Positions 46,144 through 55,677 of a stretch of 64,000 bases of DNA are shown here, one piece after another; the stretch's first letter is position 1; each line of letters opens with the position of its first letter. The notes below the pieces were generated by a model. It saw only the letters and a program-made list of their open reading frames with translations, searched no databases and was not told the origin of the DNA. The DNA is from Diaphorobacter caeni (GTDB lineage Bacteria; Pseudomonadota; Gammaproteobacteria; Burkholderiales; Burkholderiaceae_C), in the NCBI RefSeq assembly GCF_015354245.1, contig NZ_JADKYZ010000005.1, positions 310,001 to 374,000 on the forward strand. Reading direction: 5' to 3'. A program made the translations under genes and the position numbers.

Positions 46144-46647
46144 TCAGGCTTCCGAGAGGAGCTTTTCAATCAGCTTGTGCAGTTCGGCGAAGTCGGGCGC
46201 GCCGACGAACGATTTCACGATCTTGCCCTGCTTGTCCACGATGAAGGTCGAGGGCGTGAGCTTCACGTCGCCCCAGGCCTTGGCATTGGCGCCGGTGTTG
46301 TCGATGGCGATCTGGAAGGGCAGCTTGCGCGACTCGGCGTAGTTCACCACATAGGCCGGCGGGTCGTACTGCATGGCGATGGCCAGCGTGTCGAAGCCCT
46401 TGTCCTTGTATTTCTGGTAGGTGCTGACGATCTCGGGCATCTCCGCGACGCAGGTGGTGCAGCTCGTGGCCCAGAAGTTCACGAGGGTCACGCGGCCCTT
46501 CATCTGCTCGGTGGTCTTGGTCGAGCCGTCCAGCAGGACAAAGGTCGACTGCGGCGCGGGCGCGGAGCCGGTGCCGAGGAAAACCCAGGCGCCTGCGCCT
46601 GCAAATGCCACCACCACGGCGGCGGCCAGCCACTTTTTGAGATTCAT
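46144..46647 (-). CDS. TlpA-family thioredoxin-like protein
   Basis: This is a 167-residue protein with one N-terminal signal anchor (LKKWLAAAVVVAFAGAGAWV) and a periplasmic thioredoxin domain. The redox motif is WATSCTTCVAEMP, i.e. CTTC. TPSTFIVDKQGKIV is the cis-proline region. TlpA/ResA proteins reduce apocytochrome c or other periplasmic thiols. The position next to a c-type cytochrome fits. I chose the ATG at 46647. Confidence 0.9.
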   Translation of the reverse strand: MNLKKWLAAAVVVAFAGAGAWVFLGTGSAPAPQSTFVLLDGSTKTTEQMKGRVTLVNFWATSCTTCVAEMPEIVSTYQKYKDKGFDTLAIAMQYDPPAYVVNYAESRKLPFQIAIDNTGANAKAWGDVKLTPSTFIVDKQGKIVKSFVGAPDFAELHKLIEKLLSEA

Positions 46648-46841
46648 TTCATCGTTCCTGAGAGGACGCGCCGCTCGTTGTTCCATCGAAGCCAGCGTGC
46701 CGGGCAACGGTTCCCATTGTGCCGCAACCCGAAAAACCGGGGCGTTGACTGATGGAGCCGCTGCGGCGGCAAAAGTTCTATCGGGTCGTGCAAGGGATGG
46801 CCCCGAAGTGCGCAGGCGCAGGCTGACCCCATAATCGCCGC

Positions 46842-47432
46842 ATGCAAGCATTCGGCATCCTTTCGCAGACCTCCGCGCGACGCGCTCTGCGTGCTCTGGC
46901 TTGGGGAGCATGTGCGGCATGGTCGCTCGCCGCCTGCAGTCCGGCGCTCAACTGGCGCAATGTGCCGGTCGAGCGCGCGCAGCTGACCGTCTCCCTTCCC
47001 TGCAAGCCCGATCACGGCTCGAAGACCGTGGAGCTGGGGCGGGACAAGGTTGAGCTCTCCATGATCGGCTGCGAGGCCAAGGGGGCGCTGTTCGCGATGT
47101 CATGGATGGAGCTGAGCGATCCGTCGCGCATCAGCGGCGTGCTCGGGCTCTGGCACGATGCCGTTCGGGCGCAGCTGCAGTTGCCCAGGCAGGCGGCTGG
47201 AACGCCCCCCGAAGAGAGCGCCTTCTCGCGCAAGGGCGGGCTGAACGTTCCGCAGTCGGTGCGCATGCGGAGCGTGGGGCGCAGGCCCGATGGCACGGAG
47301 GTGCAGGTGGACGCGGTCTGGTTTGCACGGCTCAAAGGCGGCAAGGTGCAACTCGTGCACGCGGTGGTCTACGCCGACAAAAGGGACGATGCCGTGGCCG
47401 ACGGCTTTCTGGAGTCGATCACGTTGCAATAG
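46842..47432 (+). CDS. Uncharacterised lipoprotein
   Basis: This is a 196-residue protein. Its N-terminus ends in the probable lipobox SLAAC, followed by SPALNWRNVPVERAQLTVSL. The rest has two further cysteines (LPCKPDHGS, MIGCEAKG) and no motif I recognise. FLESITLQ closes it. It stands alone between tlpA (divergent) and the PTS genes. The lipobox and codon bias support it as real. Confidence 0.75.
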   Translation: MQAFGILSQTSARRALRALAWGACAAWSLAACSPALNWRNVPVERAQLTVSLPCKPDHGSKTVELGRDKVELSMIGCEAKGALFAMSWMELSDPSRISGVLGLWHDAVRAQLQLPRQAAGTPPEESAFSRKGGLNVPQSVRMRSVGRRPDGTEVQVDAVWFARLKGGKVQLVHAVVYADKRDDAVADGFLESITLQ

Positions 47433-47570
47433 GCCGCTGGTGGGGCGCATGCGCATCCCTGAAAACCCGCACCGCGACGATTGTTTGCTTCTCGCGCGGC
47501 CGGTTTCAGCGCCCCGGCCGGCATGCGCATGCCGGCATCACGCCATAATGTCTGGCAGACTTCTTCCAAC

Positions 47571-48023
47571 ATGACGACGCACATTCTCATCATCGCCCAT
47601 GCACCCTTGGCACACGCGCTGCGCGAATGTGCGCTTCACGTGTTTCCTGAATGCACGGATGAAGTGCAGGCCTTGGACGTTCCCCCCAACGAGCCACCGG
47701 AAGAAACCCAGGCCGCGGCGCAGGCCATGCTCGACCAGCATCGGGGACAGGTGCTGCTGTTGACCGACGTGTTCGGCGCGACGCCTTGCAACGTGGCCCA
47801 GCGGCTCACGGATGGTCAGCGCGTGCGCCTGATCTGTGGCGTGAATCTGCCCATGCTGCTGCGCTCCGTGTGCTATCGCAGAGAAGAGCTTGACTCGCTG
47901 GTGGCGCGCGCCATGTCGGGAGGCACGCAGGGCGTGATGCAGGTCGCGCCCACCGCGCCCCAGAATCAGGTCCGAATGAACAGTTCTACAAATGATCAAG
48001 AAAAGCATCACCATCAGCAATAA
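47571..48023 (+). CDS. PTS EIIA component, mannose family
   Basis: This is a 150-residue EIIA-Man domain protein. The phosphorylated histidine is His10 or so in LIIAHAPLA. LLLTDVFGATPCNVAQRL is the second family block. No sugar permease (EIIC/IID) is present, so this is the regulatory PTS common in beta-proteobacteria. A hydrophilic tail of about 25 residues ends in EKHHHQQ, and its coding sequence overlaps the HPr gene by 32 bases. Confidence 0.92.
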   Translation: MTTHILIIAHAPLAHALRECALHVFPECTDEVQALDVPPNEPPEETQAAAQAMLDQHRGQVLLLTDVFGATPCNVAQRLTDGQRVRLICGVNLPMLLRSVCYRREELDSLVARAMSGGTQGVMQVAPTAPQNQVRMNSSTNDQEKHHHQQ

Positions 48024-48261
48024 ACTGGGACTGCACGCCCGTGCATCGGCCAAGCTCACCAAGCTGGCGGGCAGCTGTCCCTGCGACGTGTGGATCTCGC
48101 GTGGCGAGCGCCGCGTGAACGCCAAGAGCATCATGGGCGTCATGATGCTGGCGGCAGGCATCGGAACCGAGATCGAGATCGAGACCGATGGCGAGCAGGA
48201 AGCCGAATCGATGGATGCGCTGATCGCGCTGATCGACGGAAAATTCGGCGAAGGCGAATGA
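47992..48261 (+). CDS. ptsH: Phosphocarrier protein HPr
   Basis: This is an 89-residue phosphocarrier. His15 lies in NKLGLHARASAKL and receives phosphate from EI. The serine of NAKSIMGVMML is the place used by HPr kinase, which beta-proteobacteria usually have. Its start lies inside the 3' end of the EIIA gene, a 32-base overlap that implies strict co-translation. Confidence 0.96.
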   Translation: MIKKSITISNKLGLHARASAKLTKLAGSCPCDVWISRGERRVNAKSIMGVMMLAAGIGTEIEIETDGEQEAESMDALIALIDGKFGEGE

Positions 48262-48386
48262 ACGGTTGAATGACTTCCGCCCGCTGCGGCTGCAGTGGGC
48301 GAAGCAGGGATTCGAAGCGGAAAACGCTGCGGCACGAGGCGATGGGCCATGCCGCGGCAGCGACAAAAATTGGAGGCTGAGCGACC

Positions 48387-50150
48387 ATGACATTTGCAAT
48401 ACATGGATTGGCGGTGGCTCCAGGAATCGCCATAGGCAGGGCGGTGATTGCGGTGAACAGCCGCATGGAAGTGGTGCACTATTTCATCGAGCCCACGCAG
48501 GTGCACGACGAGATCAAGCGCGTGCGCCGCGCGCGCGACACCGTGGTCGAAGAGCTCAAGCGCATGCAGGAAGACCTGCCGGCCGACGCGCCGCACGAGC
48601 TGGCCGCGCTGCTCGACGTGCATCTGATGCTGCTGCAGGACGAGCTGCTCGAGAACGGCGTCAAGCGCTGGATCTCCGACCGGCTCTACAACGCCGAATG
48701 GGCGCTGACCACGCAGCTGGAGCTCATCACGCGCCAGTTCGACGAGATGGAGGACGAGTACCTGCGCGAACGCAAGGCCGACCTCGAGCAGGTGGCCGAG
48801 CGCATTCTGCGCTACATGCGCGGCGTGGCCAGCCCGGTGGCGCCGCCGCCCGCCAGCCCGCGCAGGGCCCAGCCCACGCTCACCGGCCTCGGCGAAGAAT
48901 TCGCCGAAGACCCGCTGGTGCTCGTCGCCAACGATCTTTCTCCGGCCGACATGCTGCAGTTCAAGAGCAGCGTGTTCGCGGGCTTCATCACCGACGTGGG
49001 CGGCAAGACCTCGCACACCGCCATCGTGGCGCGCAGCATGGACATCCCGGCGGTGGTCGGCGCGCGCAGCGCCAGCCAGCTCGTGCGTCAGGACGACTGG
49101 GTGGTCATCGACGGCGATGCGGGCGTGGTGATCGTCAATCCGTCGCCGATCATCCTGGAAGAATACGGATTCCGTCGGCGTCAGGTGTCGCTTGAACGCG
49201 AACGCCTGTCGCGCCTGCGGCATACGCCCGCCGTCACGCTTGACGGGCAGTCGATCGAGCTGCTCGCCAACATCGAACGGCCCAGCGACTGCGAGGCGGC
49301 GCTGCGTGGCGGCGCGGCTGGCGTGGGCCTGTTCCGCACCGAATTCCTGTTCATGGGGCGCGCCGGAATCATGCCGGACGAGGACGAGCAGTACCAGTCG
49401 TACCGCGAGGCGCTTGAGGGCATGAAGGGCGCGCCGGTGACGATCCGCACCATCGACATCGGCGCGGACAAGCCGCTCGACAAAGGCCAGCGGGAGAACT
49501 CGGTGCTCAATCCGGCTCTGGGTCTGCGCGCGATCCGCTGGAGTCTGGCCGATGCGGTGATGTTCCGCGCCCAGCTGCGCGCGATCCTGCGCGCGGCGGT
49601 GCACGGTCCGGTGCACCTGCTGTTTCCCATGCTGTCCGGCGTGGGGGAGATCCGGCAGACGCTTGCGCAGCTCGACATCGCCCGCTCCGAACTCGACACG
49701 CGCGGCGTGCCGTACGGCGAGCTCAAGATCGGAGCGATGATCGAAGTGCCGGCCGCCGCGCTCATGGTGCGCAGCTTTCTGAAGTACTTCGACTATCTCT
49801 CCATCGGCACGAATGATCTCGTGCAGTACACGCTCGCCATCGACCGCGCGGACGAGGCCGTCGCGCATCTCTACGACCCGATGCACCCGGCCGTGCTGCG
49901 CCTGATCGCCGACGTGATCGCGGCGGCGAACGAGGCGGGCAAGGGGGTCAGCGTCTGCGGAGAAATGGCCGGCGACGTGGCCATGACCAAGCTGCTGCTC
50001 GGCTTCGGTCTGCGCAGTTTCTCGATGCATCCGGCGCAGATTCTCGCGGTCAAGCAGGAGATTCTGCGGGCCGATGCGGGCAGGCTCACCGAGTGGGCCC
50101 GCACGGTGCTCGACAGCGACGAGCCGGAAGCGATCTGCAGCGGCGGTTGA
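48387..50150 (+). CDS. ptsI: Phosphoenolpyruvate-protein phosphotransferase (enzyme I)
   Basis: This 587-residue enzyme takes phosphate from PEP to HPr. The phosphorylated histidine lies in GGKTSHTAIVARSMDIP near residue 210. The PEP-binding TIM barrel shows FRTEFLFMGR, TIDIGADKPL and LSIGTNDLVQYTLAIDR. A Pro-rich insert near residue 152 (VAPPPASPRRAQPT) lies before the LVANDLSPADM block. GGAGG precedes the start. It is the last gene of the EIIA-HPr-EI operon. Confidence 0.96.
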   Translation: MTFAIHGLAVAPGIAIGRAVIAVNSRMEVVHYFIEPTQVHDEIKRVRRARDTVVEELKRMQEDLPADAPHELAALLDVHLMLLQDELLENGVKRWISDRLYNAEWALTTQLELITRQFDEMEDEYLRERKADLEQVAERILRYMRGVASPVAPPPASPRRAQPTLTGLGEEFAEDPLVLVANDLSPADMLQFKSSVFAGFITDVGGKTSHTAIVARSMDIPAVVGARSASQLVRQDDWVVIDGDAGVVIVNPSPIILEEYGFRRRQVSLERERLSRLRHTPAVTLDGQSIELLANIERPSDCEAALRGGAAGVGLFRTEFLFMGRAGIMPDEDEQYQSYREALEGMKGAPVTIRTIDIGADKPLDKGQRENSVLNPALGLRAIRWSLADAVMFRAQLRAILRAAVHGPVHLLFPMLSGVGEIRQTLAQLDIARSELDTRGVPYGELKIGAMIEVPAAALMVRSFLKYFDYLSIGTNDLVQYTLAIDRADEAVAHLYDPMHPAVLRLIADVIAAANEAGKGVSVCGEMAGDVAMTKLLLGFGLRSFSMHPAQILAVKQEILRADAGRLTEWARTVLDSDEPEAICSGG

Positions 50151-50189
50151 GGCCGCAGCGCAGATCGTCCGCTGCATCCAGCGTGGTCT

Positions 50190-51368
50190 TCAGTCCAGTG
50201 CTTCGGCGGGGCCGAAGAACTCGTAGTGCACCTGCTCCTTGGGCACGCCCAGTTGCGCAAGCGATTGCTTCACCGAACGCATGAATCCACGCGGGCCGAG
50301 AAAGTACACGTCGGCATCGCGCGCTGCGGGCAGCCAGTCGCCAAGCTGCTGCGCCGTCAGCAGGCCCTGCGCGCTCACGTCGTCCTCCGCGGTGGCGCGG
50401 TCGTAGCAATAGTGGCGCGTGAGCTGTGGATGCTGCTGCGCGAGCGCGTCGATCTGGTCGCGGAACGCATGCACGCCGCGTTCGCGCGCGCAGTGGATGA
50501 AGGTGATCTCGCGCTCGGTCAGCAGCGCTGCCTGCAGCATCGGCAGTGTCGGGGTGATGCCGACGCCGCCGCTGATCAGCACCAGCGGGCGGTCGTTGTC
50601 CTTGAGCGTGAAGTGTCCCGCCGGAGGGAAGACCTGCAGCGTATCGCCCTCCTTGACGGCGTCGTGCAGATGGTTGGACGCCTTGCCGCCGGGTTCGCGC
50701 TTCACGCTGATGCGCAGGCTCTCGCCGTTGCTTGGCGCGGAGAGTGAGTAGTTGCGGCGCTGTTCCTCGCCGTCGATGACCAGACGCAGACCGATGTACT
50801 GACCGGGCTCGTGCGCCATGACCATGCCGCCGTCGGCGGGCACGAGGTGCAGCGACGTGATCTCGCTGCTCTCCTGCATCTTCTTGCGCACGATGAAGGC
50901 GCGCGCACCGCGCCAGCCACCGTCGACGCCGGCGTTGCGATCGTAGGCCTGGGCTTCCGCGCCGATCAGGATGTCGGCGAGCTGCTGGTAGGCGGCCCCC
51001 CAAGCGGCCAGCACTTCGTCGGTGGCGATCTCGGCCCCCAGCACCTCGCGGATCGCACGCAGCAGGCAGCCGCCGACGATGGGGTAGTGCTCGGGCTGCA
51101 CCTGCAGCGCCACGTGCTTGTTGATGATCTGCGCGGGCAGATCGCCCAGTGCCTCAAGACGGTCGATGTGCTTGGCGTACATGAGCACGCTGTGGGCGAG
51201 CGCCCGTGGCTGCGCGCCGCTTTGCTGGTGGGCCGAGTTGAAGAGCGGGCGCACCTCGGCATGCTCGGCCAGCATGATCCGGTAGAAGTGCGAGGTGAGC
51301 GCCTCGCCGCCGGTTTCCAGCAGCGGGACGGTGGATCGGACGATGTTTTTCTGTTGTTCGGTCAGCAT
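50190..51368 (-). CDS. hmp: Flavohemoprotein / nitric oxide dioxygenase
   Basis: This 392-residue protein converts NO to nitrate with O2 and NAD(P)H. The globin domain (1-140) has the B10 tyrosine in SHFYRIML and the proximal histidine in NKHVALQVQPEHY. The reductase domain has RRNYSLSAPSN for FAD and GGVGITPTLPML for NAD(P)H. It is divergent from norR, and a perfect sigma-54 promoter plus two NorR boxes lie between them. NO should therefore induce it through NorR. Confidence 0.96.
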   Translation of the reverse strand: MLTEQQKNIVRSTVPLLETGGEALTSHFYRIMLAEHAEVRPLFNSAHQQSGAQPRALAHSVLMYAKHIDRLEALGDLPAQIINKHVALQVQPEHYPIVGGCLLRAIREVLGAEIATDEVLAAWGAAYQQLADILIGAEAQAYDRNAGVDGGWRGARAFIVRKKMQESSEITSLHLVPADGGMVMAHEPGQYIGLRLVIDGEEQRRNYSLSAPSNGESLRISVKREPGGKASNHLHDAVKEGDTLQVFPPAGHFTLKDNDRPLVLISGGVGITPTLPMLQAALLTEREITFIHCARERGVHAFRDQIDALAQQHPQLTRHYCYDRATAEDDVSAQGLLTAQQLGDWLPAARDADVYFLGPRGFMRSVKQSLAQLGVPKEQVHYEFFGPAEALD

Positions 51369-51419
51369 CGGTGAAAAAGCTCCTTGTGCGTCATTGAAAA
51401 AGGTGTCTGCTCACTTCTT

Positions 51420-51435
51420 TGCAATCGACGTGCCA
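51420..51435 (-). promoter_or_regulatory. Sigma-54 promoter for hmp
   Basis: On the minus strand the sequence reads TGGCAC-GTCGA-TTGCA, an exact match to TGGCAC-N5-TTGC. It lies 52 bases upstream of the hmp ATG, giving a short leader of about 40 bases. Confidence 0.9.
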
Positions 51436-51476
51436 GTTGAAAATCCATTGCTTGACAAAGGTTTGCTGAAATGTGA

Positions 51477-51487
51477 GTCAATATGAC
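51477..51487. promoter_or_regulatory. NorR binding site 1
   Basis: GTCAATATGAC matches the GT-N7-AC NorR core and extends to AGTCAATATGACT as a palindrome. It is centred about 60 bp upstream of the sigma-54 -12 element. Confidence 0.75.
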
Positions 51488-51522
51488 TTTCATCAATACG
51501 CGTCTTTTTGACGGTGCAAGGT

Positions 51523-51533
51523 GTCAAATTGAC
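51523..51533. promoter_or_regulatory. NorR binding site 2
   Basis: GTCAAATTGAC is a second GT-N7-AC palindrome, 46 bp from site 1. It overlaps the predicted norR start region, which suggests autoregulation as well as hmp activation. Confidence 0.7.
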
Positions 51534-53133
51534 TATCTCCGCCACGCTGCATGCCCTGATCCCTCTGGTCGCCGATCTGGCGCAGGAGCTGTCCGAGCGC
51601 GAGCGGTTGCGCCGGCTGCTGGCGGCGTTGCGCACCGTGCTTCCAGCAGATGCCGCAGCGCTGCTGAAGCTGGAGGACGGCGAATGGCTGCGTCCGCTCG
51701 CGATCGACGGGCTGGTGCCGGACGCATTGGGCAGGCGCTTTCGCATCGCCGAGCATCCGCGCTTTGCGCAGCTGATGGCGGCGGGGCAGGCCATGCGCTT
51801 TGCGCCCGACAGTCCCTTGCCCGACCCCTACGACGGACTGGTCAACGCGCCGGATGGAGCGCTGCATGTGCACGACTGCATGGGCTGCGTGCTGCAGGTC
51901 GGTGGCGTGACATGGGGGCTGCTCACGCTGGATGCCCTGGAGGAAGGGCGCTTGTCCGATCCGCATTCGCTGGCCGTGCTGCAGGCCTTCAGCAATCTCG
52001 CGGCGGCGACGGTCACCACGGCGCAGCGCGTGAGCCAGTTGACCAGTGCGGCGGCGCACGCGGGAGCCCTTCGTGGTGCAGGCAGCAGTGCGGGAGCCGA
52101 TGCGTCTGCGCCGCGCAGCCTGATCGGCCAGAGCCCGGCGATGCAGAAGCTCAAGGCCGACATCGCGCTGGTGGCCGAGAGCGATCTGACGGTGCTGATC
52201 ACCGGAGAGACGGGCGTGGGCAAGGAGCTCGTCGCGCAGGCCGTGCACTCGCGCTCGACGCGGGCGGGTCGGCCTCTGGTGAGCATCAACTGCGCGGCGC
52301 TTCCCGAAAATCTGGTGGAGAGCGAACTCTTCGGCCATGTGCGCGGCGCGTTCACCGGCGCTCTGTCGGAGCGGCGCGGCAAGTTCGAGCAGGCGCATGG
52401 CGGCACGTTGTTTCTTGACGAGGTGGGCGAGCTGTCGCTGCCCGTGCAGGCCAAGCTGCTGCGCGTGCTGCAAAGCGGTCAGCTGCAGCGCCTCGGCTCG
52501 GATCGCGAGCACCACGTCGATGTGCGCATCATCGCCGCCACCAACCGCGATCTTGCGCAGGAAGTGCAGGCGGGCCGCATGCGCGCGGATTTCTTTCATC
52601 GCCTCAGCGTGTATCCGCTGCAGGTGCCCGCGCTGCGCGAGCGTGACAGCGACGTGCTGCAGCTCGCGGGATTTTTTCTGGAAGAGAACCGATCCAGACT
52701 TGCGCTTGGCGGGCTGCGGCTCGATGCCGATGCACAGGCAGCGCTGCTCCAGCAGGACTGGCCAGGCAACGTGCGCGAGCTTGAGCATCTGCTGAGTCGT
52801 GCGGTGCTCAAGGCGCTGAGCCGCGCGCCGGAATCCGGCGGGCGCAGCACGCGGCGCGCGCGCATCGTCACGCTGCGGCGTCAGGATCTGGGGCCGGGAC
52901 CGGGGCTCGCGCAGCGCTCCGCCGGGGATGCTTCGGCGGTGCCATTGCCGAGCGATGCGGAGCCGATGCCAGCGATGGGGCTTCGCAGCGCCGTGGAGAA
53001 CTATGAGCGCCAGCTGATCGCGCAGAGCCTTGCGCGCAATGGCTCGAGCTGGGCGGCCGCGGCACGCGAGTTGCAGATGGACCGCGCGAATCTGCAGCGT
53101 CTGGCACGGCGTCTTGGCGTGCCATCGCCATGA
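51529..53133 (+). CDS. norR: NO-responsive sigma-54-dependent activator NorR
   Basis: This is a 534-residue enhancer-binding protein. The N-terminal GAF domain would carry a non-heme iron that senses NO. The AAA+ domain has Walker A GETGVGKELVAQAVH, the sigma-54 contact loop GAFTGA and FLDEVGELSLPVQAKLL. A helix-turn-helix lies at the C-terminus (SSWAAAARELQMDRANLQRL). I favour the TTG at 51529, which has AAGG eight bases upstream; GTG at 51514 and TTG at 51508 are alternatives. It probably activates hmp. Confidence 0.92.
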   Translation: MTISATLHALIPLVADLAQELSERERLRRLLAALRTVLPADAAALLKLEDGEWLRPLAIDGLVPDALGRRFRIAEHPRFAQLMAAGQAMRFAPDSPLPDPYDGLVNAPDGALHVHDCMGCVLQVGGVTWGLLTLDALEEGRLSDPHSLAVLQAFSNLAAATVTTAQRVSQLTSAAAHAGALRGAGSSAGADASAPRSLIGQSPAMQKLKADIALVAESDLTVLITGETGVGKELVAQAVHSRSTRAGRPLVSINCAALPENLVESELFGHVRGAFTGALSERRGKFEQAHGGTLFLDEVGELSLPVQAKLLRVLQSGQLQRLGSDREHHVDVRIIAATNRDLAQEVQAGRMRADFFHRLSVYPLQVPALRERDSDVLQLAGFFLEENRSRLALGGLRLDADAQAALLQQDWPGNVRELEHLLSRAVLKALSRAPESGGRSTRRARIVTLRRQDLGPGPGLAQRSAGDASAVPLPSDAEPMPAMGLRSAVENYERQLIAQSLARNGSSWAAAARELQMDRANLQRLARRLGVPSP

Positions 53134-53192
53134 GCGCGGGCCGCGCGCGGCATGCATCGCGCCTTGCAGGCTTTTTGAGAAAGGAAGACAAT

Positions 53193-53240
53193 ATGCGGAT
53201 GTTCAAATTCAACGCCCTCCAAATCACGTTCGCTGCATAG
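53193..53240 (+). CDS. Possible 15-codon leader peptide upstream of the second EF-G gene
   Basis: ATG at 53193 preceded by AAGGAAG opens MRMFKFNALQITFAA and stops with TAG. Two hairpins follow, the second a T-run terminator at 53288. The layout looks like translational or transcriptional attenuation. Translation is not proven; the frame could be chance. Confidence 0.4.
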   Translation: MRMFKFNALQITFAA

Positions 53241-53261
53241 CTGCGTCCTTTCGATGGCATT

Positions 53262-53326
53262 CGGAAGGCAGTGTCCTTCCGGCTCACAAACCCCGGCAGG
53301 CAAGGTCTTCCGGGGTTTTGTTTTTT
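53262..53326 (+). terminator. Hairpin plus terminator between norR and fusA2
   Basis: CGGAAGG/CCTTCCG (53262-53268 and 53275-53281) comes first. AAACCCCGG/CCGGGGTTT (53288-53296 and 53310-53318) then runs into TTGTTTTTT. It ends the norR transcript or acts as an attenuator in the fusA2 leader. The rest of this 420-base gap holds no other gene that I can support. Confidence 0.8.
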
Positions 53327-53553
53327 CGCTTTGTTCATTTTTTGAATCATGTTCACCCGCACGTTCGACAAGTTGATCGCCACGATTCCCGCTCGCCGGA
53401 ACGCGGGGTGGCTGCGTGCGCGCGTGCGCCCGTGTTCCGGCCGATCGATTGCATTTCTGAGCTGAGCCAGCTCCGGTGAATCCATGCCGGGGCGGCTTGA
53501 TCGTCCCGACATGAGGCCTTCTTCCAGCGTGAAGAAGGCCGGAAAGATTCACC

Positions 53554-55575
53554 ATGAACAACCACCCAAGAAACATCCGCAACATCGGCATCATTGCCCA
53601 CGTCGACGCGGGCAAGACCACCACCAGCGAGCGCATCCTTTTCCACACGGGCGAAAGCCATCGCATGGGCGAAGTGCACGACGGTGCTGCCCACATGGAC
53701 TTCGATCCGGAGGAGCGCCGTCGCGGCATCACCATCCACAGCGCGGCGACCACCGTGCGCTGGCGCGACGTGCAGATCAACCTGATCGACACGCCCGGCC
53801 ACATCGACTTCAACATCGAGGTCGGACGAGCGCTGCGCGTGCTCGACGGCGCGGTCGTCGTGCTGGATGGCGTCGCCGGCGTGGAGCCGCAGACTGAAAC
53901 CAACTGGCGTCTTGCCGACCGGCACGGCGTGCCGCGCATCGCGTTCGTCAACAAGCTCGATCGCACGGGCGCGGACTTCGAGCGCGTGGTCGCGTCGATG
54001 CGCGAGCGTCTGGGCGTGATCGCCGTGCCCGTGCACATGCCCATTGGCGCGGAGGCGGGCTTCGTCGGTGTCGTGGATCTGCTGCGCATGCGTGCGCTGA
54101 CCTGGGTGCGTGACGACGCATCGCAGCCGCCGCAGAACACCGCTGTTCCTATCGAGATGCTGGCGGCGGCGCAGGCCGCTCGTGAGCGTCTGCTGGAGGC
54201 CGTGGTCGAGCAGGATGACGCGGCGCTGGAGGCCTGGCTGCGCGGCGAAGAGCCGTCGCTCGAGCAACTGCAGCGATGCATTCGCCTCGGTGTGCAGCGG
54301 CGCGCCTTGGTGCCGGTGCTCGCGGGTTCCGCCTTCCGCAACCGTGGCGTGGAGACCTTGCTGGATGCGGTGGTCGACTGGCTTCCCGCTCCGGGCGAAC
54401 GCGAAGGATCGGTTGATGCGAACGTCGATGCGCCGCTTGCCGCGCTGGCCTTCAAGGTGGTTGCGGACGAGCACGGCAGCATGGTCTTCGTGCGCCTGTA
54501 TGCGGGCCGTTTGCGCCGTGGCGACATGGTGCTCAACACGGGCACGGGGCGCATGGAGCGTGCCGCGCGCCTCTATGAGATGCATGCCGACAAGCGCGTG
54601 GAACGCGACGAGCTGGTGGCTGGTGAAATCGCTGCGGTGGTGGGTTTCAAGGACACGCTCACGGGGCAGACCCTGAGCGATCCTGCACATCCGGTGCAAC
54701 TGGAATCCATCGCCGTGCCCGAGCCGGTGATCCATCTCGCGCTCGAGCCGCGCACCAAGGCCGACCAGCAGGGCCTGTCCCGTGCGCTGCACAACATGCT
54801 GCGCGAGGACCCGAGCCTGCGCCTTCGTCAGGACGAGGAATCGGGTCAGACGATTCTGTCGGGCATGGGCGAGCTGCAGCTCGAGGTGGCCGTCAACAAG
54901 CTGCGCGAGCGCTACGGCGTGGAGGTGGTCGTGGGTCGCCCGCAGGTGGCCTATCGCGAGACCATTGCCGCAGCGGCGGAGCTGTCGCATGTGCACAAGA
55001 AGCAAAGCGGTGGCCCCGGGCAGTTCGCGCAGCTCACGCTGCGCATCGAGCCTTTGGAGCGTGGCGCCGGCGTGCAGTTCGAGAGCAGGATCGTGGGCGG
55101 AGCCATTCCGCGCGAGTTCGTCCCGGCGGTGGAGGCCGGCGTTCGGCGAGCGGCTGAAGCGGGACCGATGGCGGGCTATCCGGCCGTCGATTTCCGCGCG
55201 GTGCTGCTCGATGGCGGTTTTCACGAGCGCGACTCGTCGGCGATGGTCTTCGAGTTGGCTGCGGCGCATGCGCTGCGCAGCGTGTTTCTGAAAGCGAAGC
55301 CGCAACTGCTGGAGCCGGTGATGGCCGTCGAGGTGATCACGCCCGCCGAGTATCTGGGCGATGTGATCGGTGATCTGCACCGCCGCCGAGGCCAGGTGCG
55401 CGGTCATGCGCTGCGTGTGGGCGCGACGGTGATCGACGCGCTGGTGCCGCTCAAGGAGATGTTCGGCTACATCGGCACGCTGCGTGCGCTCTCATCGGGC
55501 CGCGCGCAGTATTCGATGCAGTTCGATGGCTACCAGGTGGCACCACAGGCGGTGGCTGAACGGGCCGCTGCCTGA
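53554..55575 (+). CDS. fusA2: Second elongation factor G (EF-G paralogue)
   Basis: This is a 673-residue translational GTPase with [34 protein letters not shown] and NKLDRTG. It is about 30 residues shorter than the str-operon copy and clearly diverged: NKLDRTG for NKMDRTG and [17 protein letters not shown] at the domain IV tip, where the histidine is kept. It could be a translocation or recycling specialist, or a stress copy. It stands alone, with an unusual leader upstream and its own terminator. Confidence 0.93.
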   Translation: MNNHPRNIRNIGIIAHVDAGKTTTSERILFHTGESHRMGEVHDGAAHMDFDPEERRRGITIHSAATTVRWRDVQINLIDTPGHIDFNIEVGRALRVLDGAVVVLDGVAGVEPQTETNWRLADRHGVPRIAFVNKLDRTGADFERVVASMRERLGVIAVPVHMPIGAEAGFVGVVDLLRMRALTWVRDDASQPPQNTAVPIEMLAAAQAARERLLEAVVEQDDAALEAWLRGEEPSLEQLQRCIRLGVQRRALVPVLAGSAFRNRGVETLLDAVVDWLPAPGEREGSVDANVDAPLAALAFKVVADEHGSMVFVRLYAGRLRRGDMVLNTGTGRMERAARLYEMHADKRVERDELVAGEIAAVVGFKDTLTGQTLSDPAHPVQLESIAVPEPVIHLALEPRTKADQQGLSRALHNMLREDPSLRLRQDEESGQTILSGMGELQLEVAVNKLRERYGVEVVVGRPQVAYRETIAAAAELSHVHKKQSGGPGQFAQLTLRIEPLERGAGVQFESRIVGGAIPREFVPAVEAGVRRAAEAGPMAGYPAVDFRAVLLDGGFHERDSSAMVFELAAAHALRSVFLKAKPQLLEPVMAVEVITPAEYLGDVIGDLHRRRGQVRGHALRVGATVIDALVPLKEMFGYIGTLRALSSGRAQYSMQFDGYQVAPQAVAERAAA

Positions 55576-55623
55576 CCGACAAGGAAGTGCCTCGCCATGC
55601 GGCGGGCGCTTTCTTTCATGCAT

Positions 55624-55655
55624 AAAAAAACCGCGCCGATCTGGCGCGGTTTTTC
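55624..55655. terminator. Bidirectional terminator between fusA2 and lipA
   Basis: CCGCGCC and GGCGCGG pair around GATCT. An A-run lies on the left and a T-run on the right, so it can stop both convergent transcripts. Confidence 0.93.
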
Positions 55656-55677
55656 TTGGAGCTCAGCGTCTGAAGAA

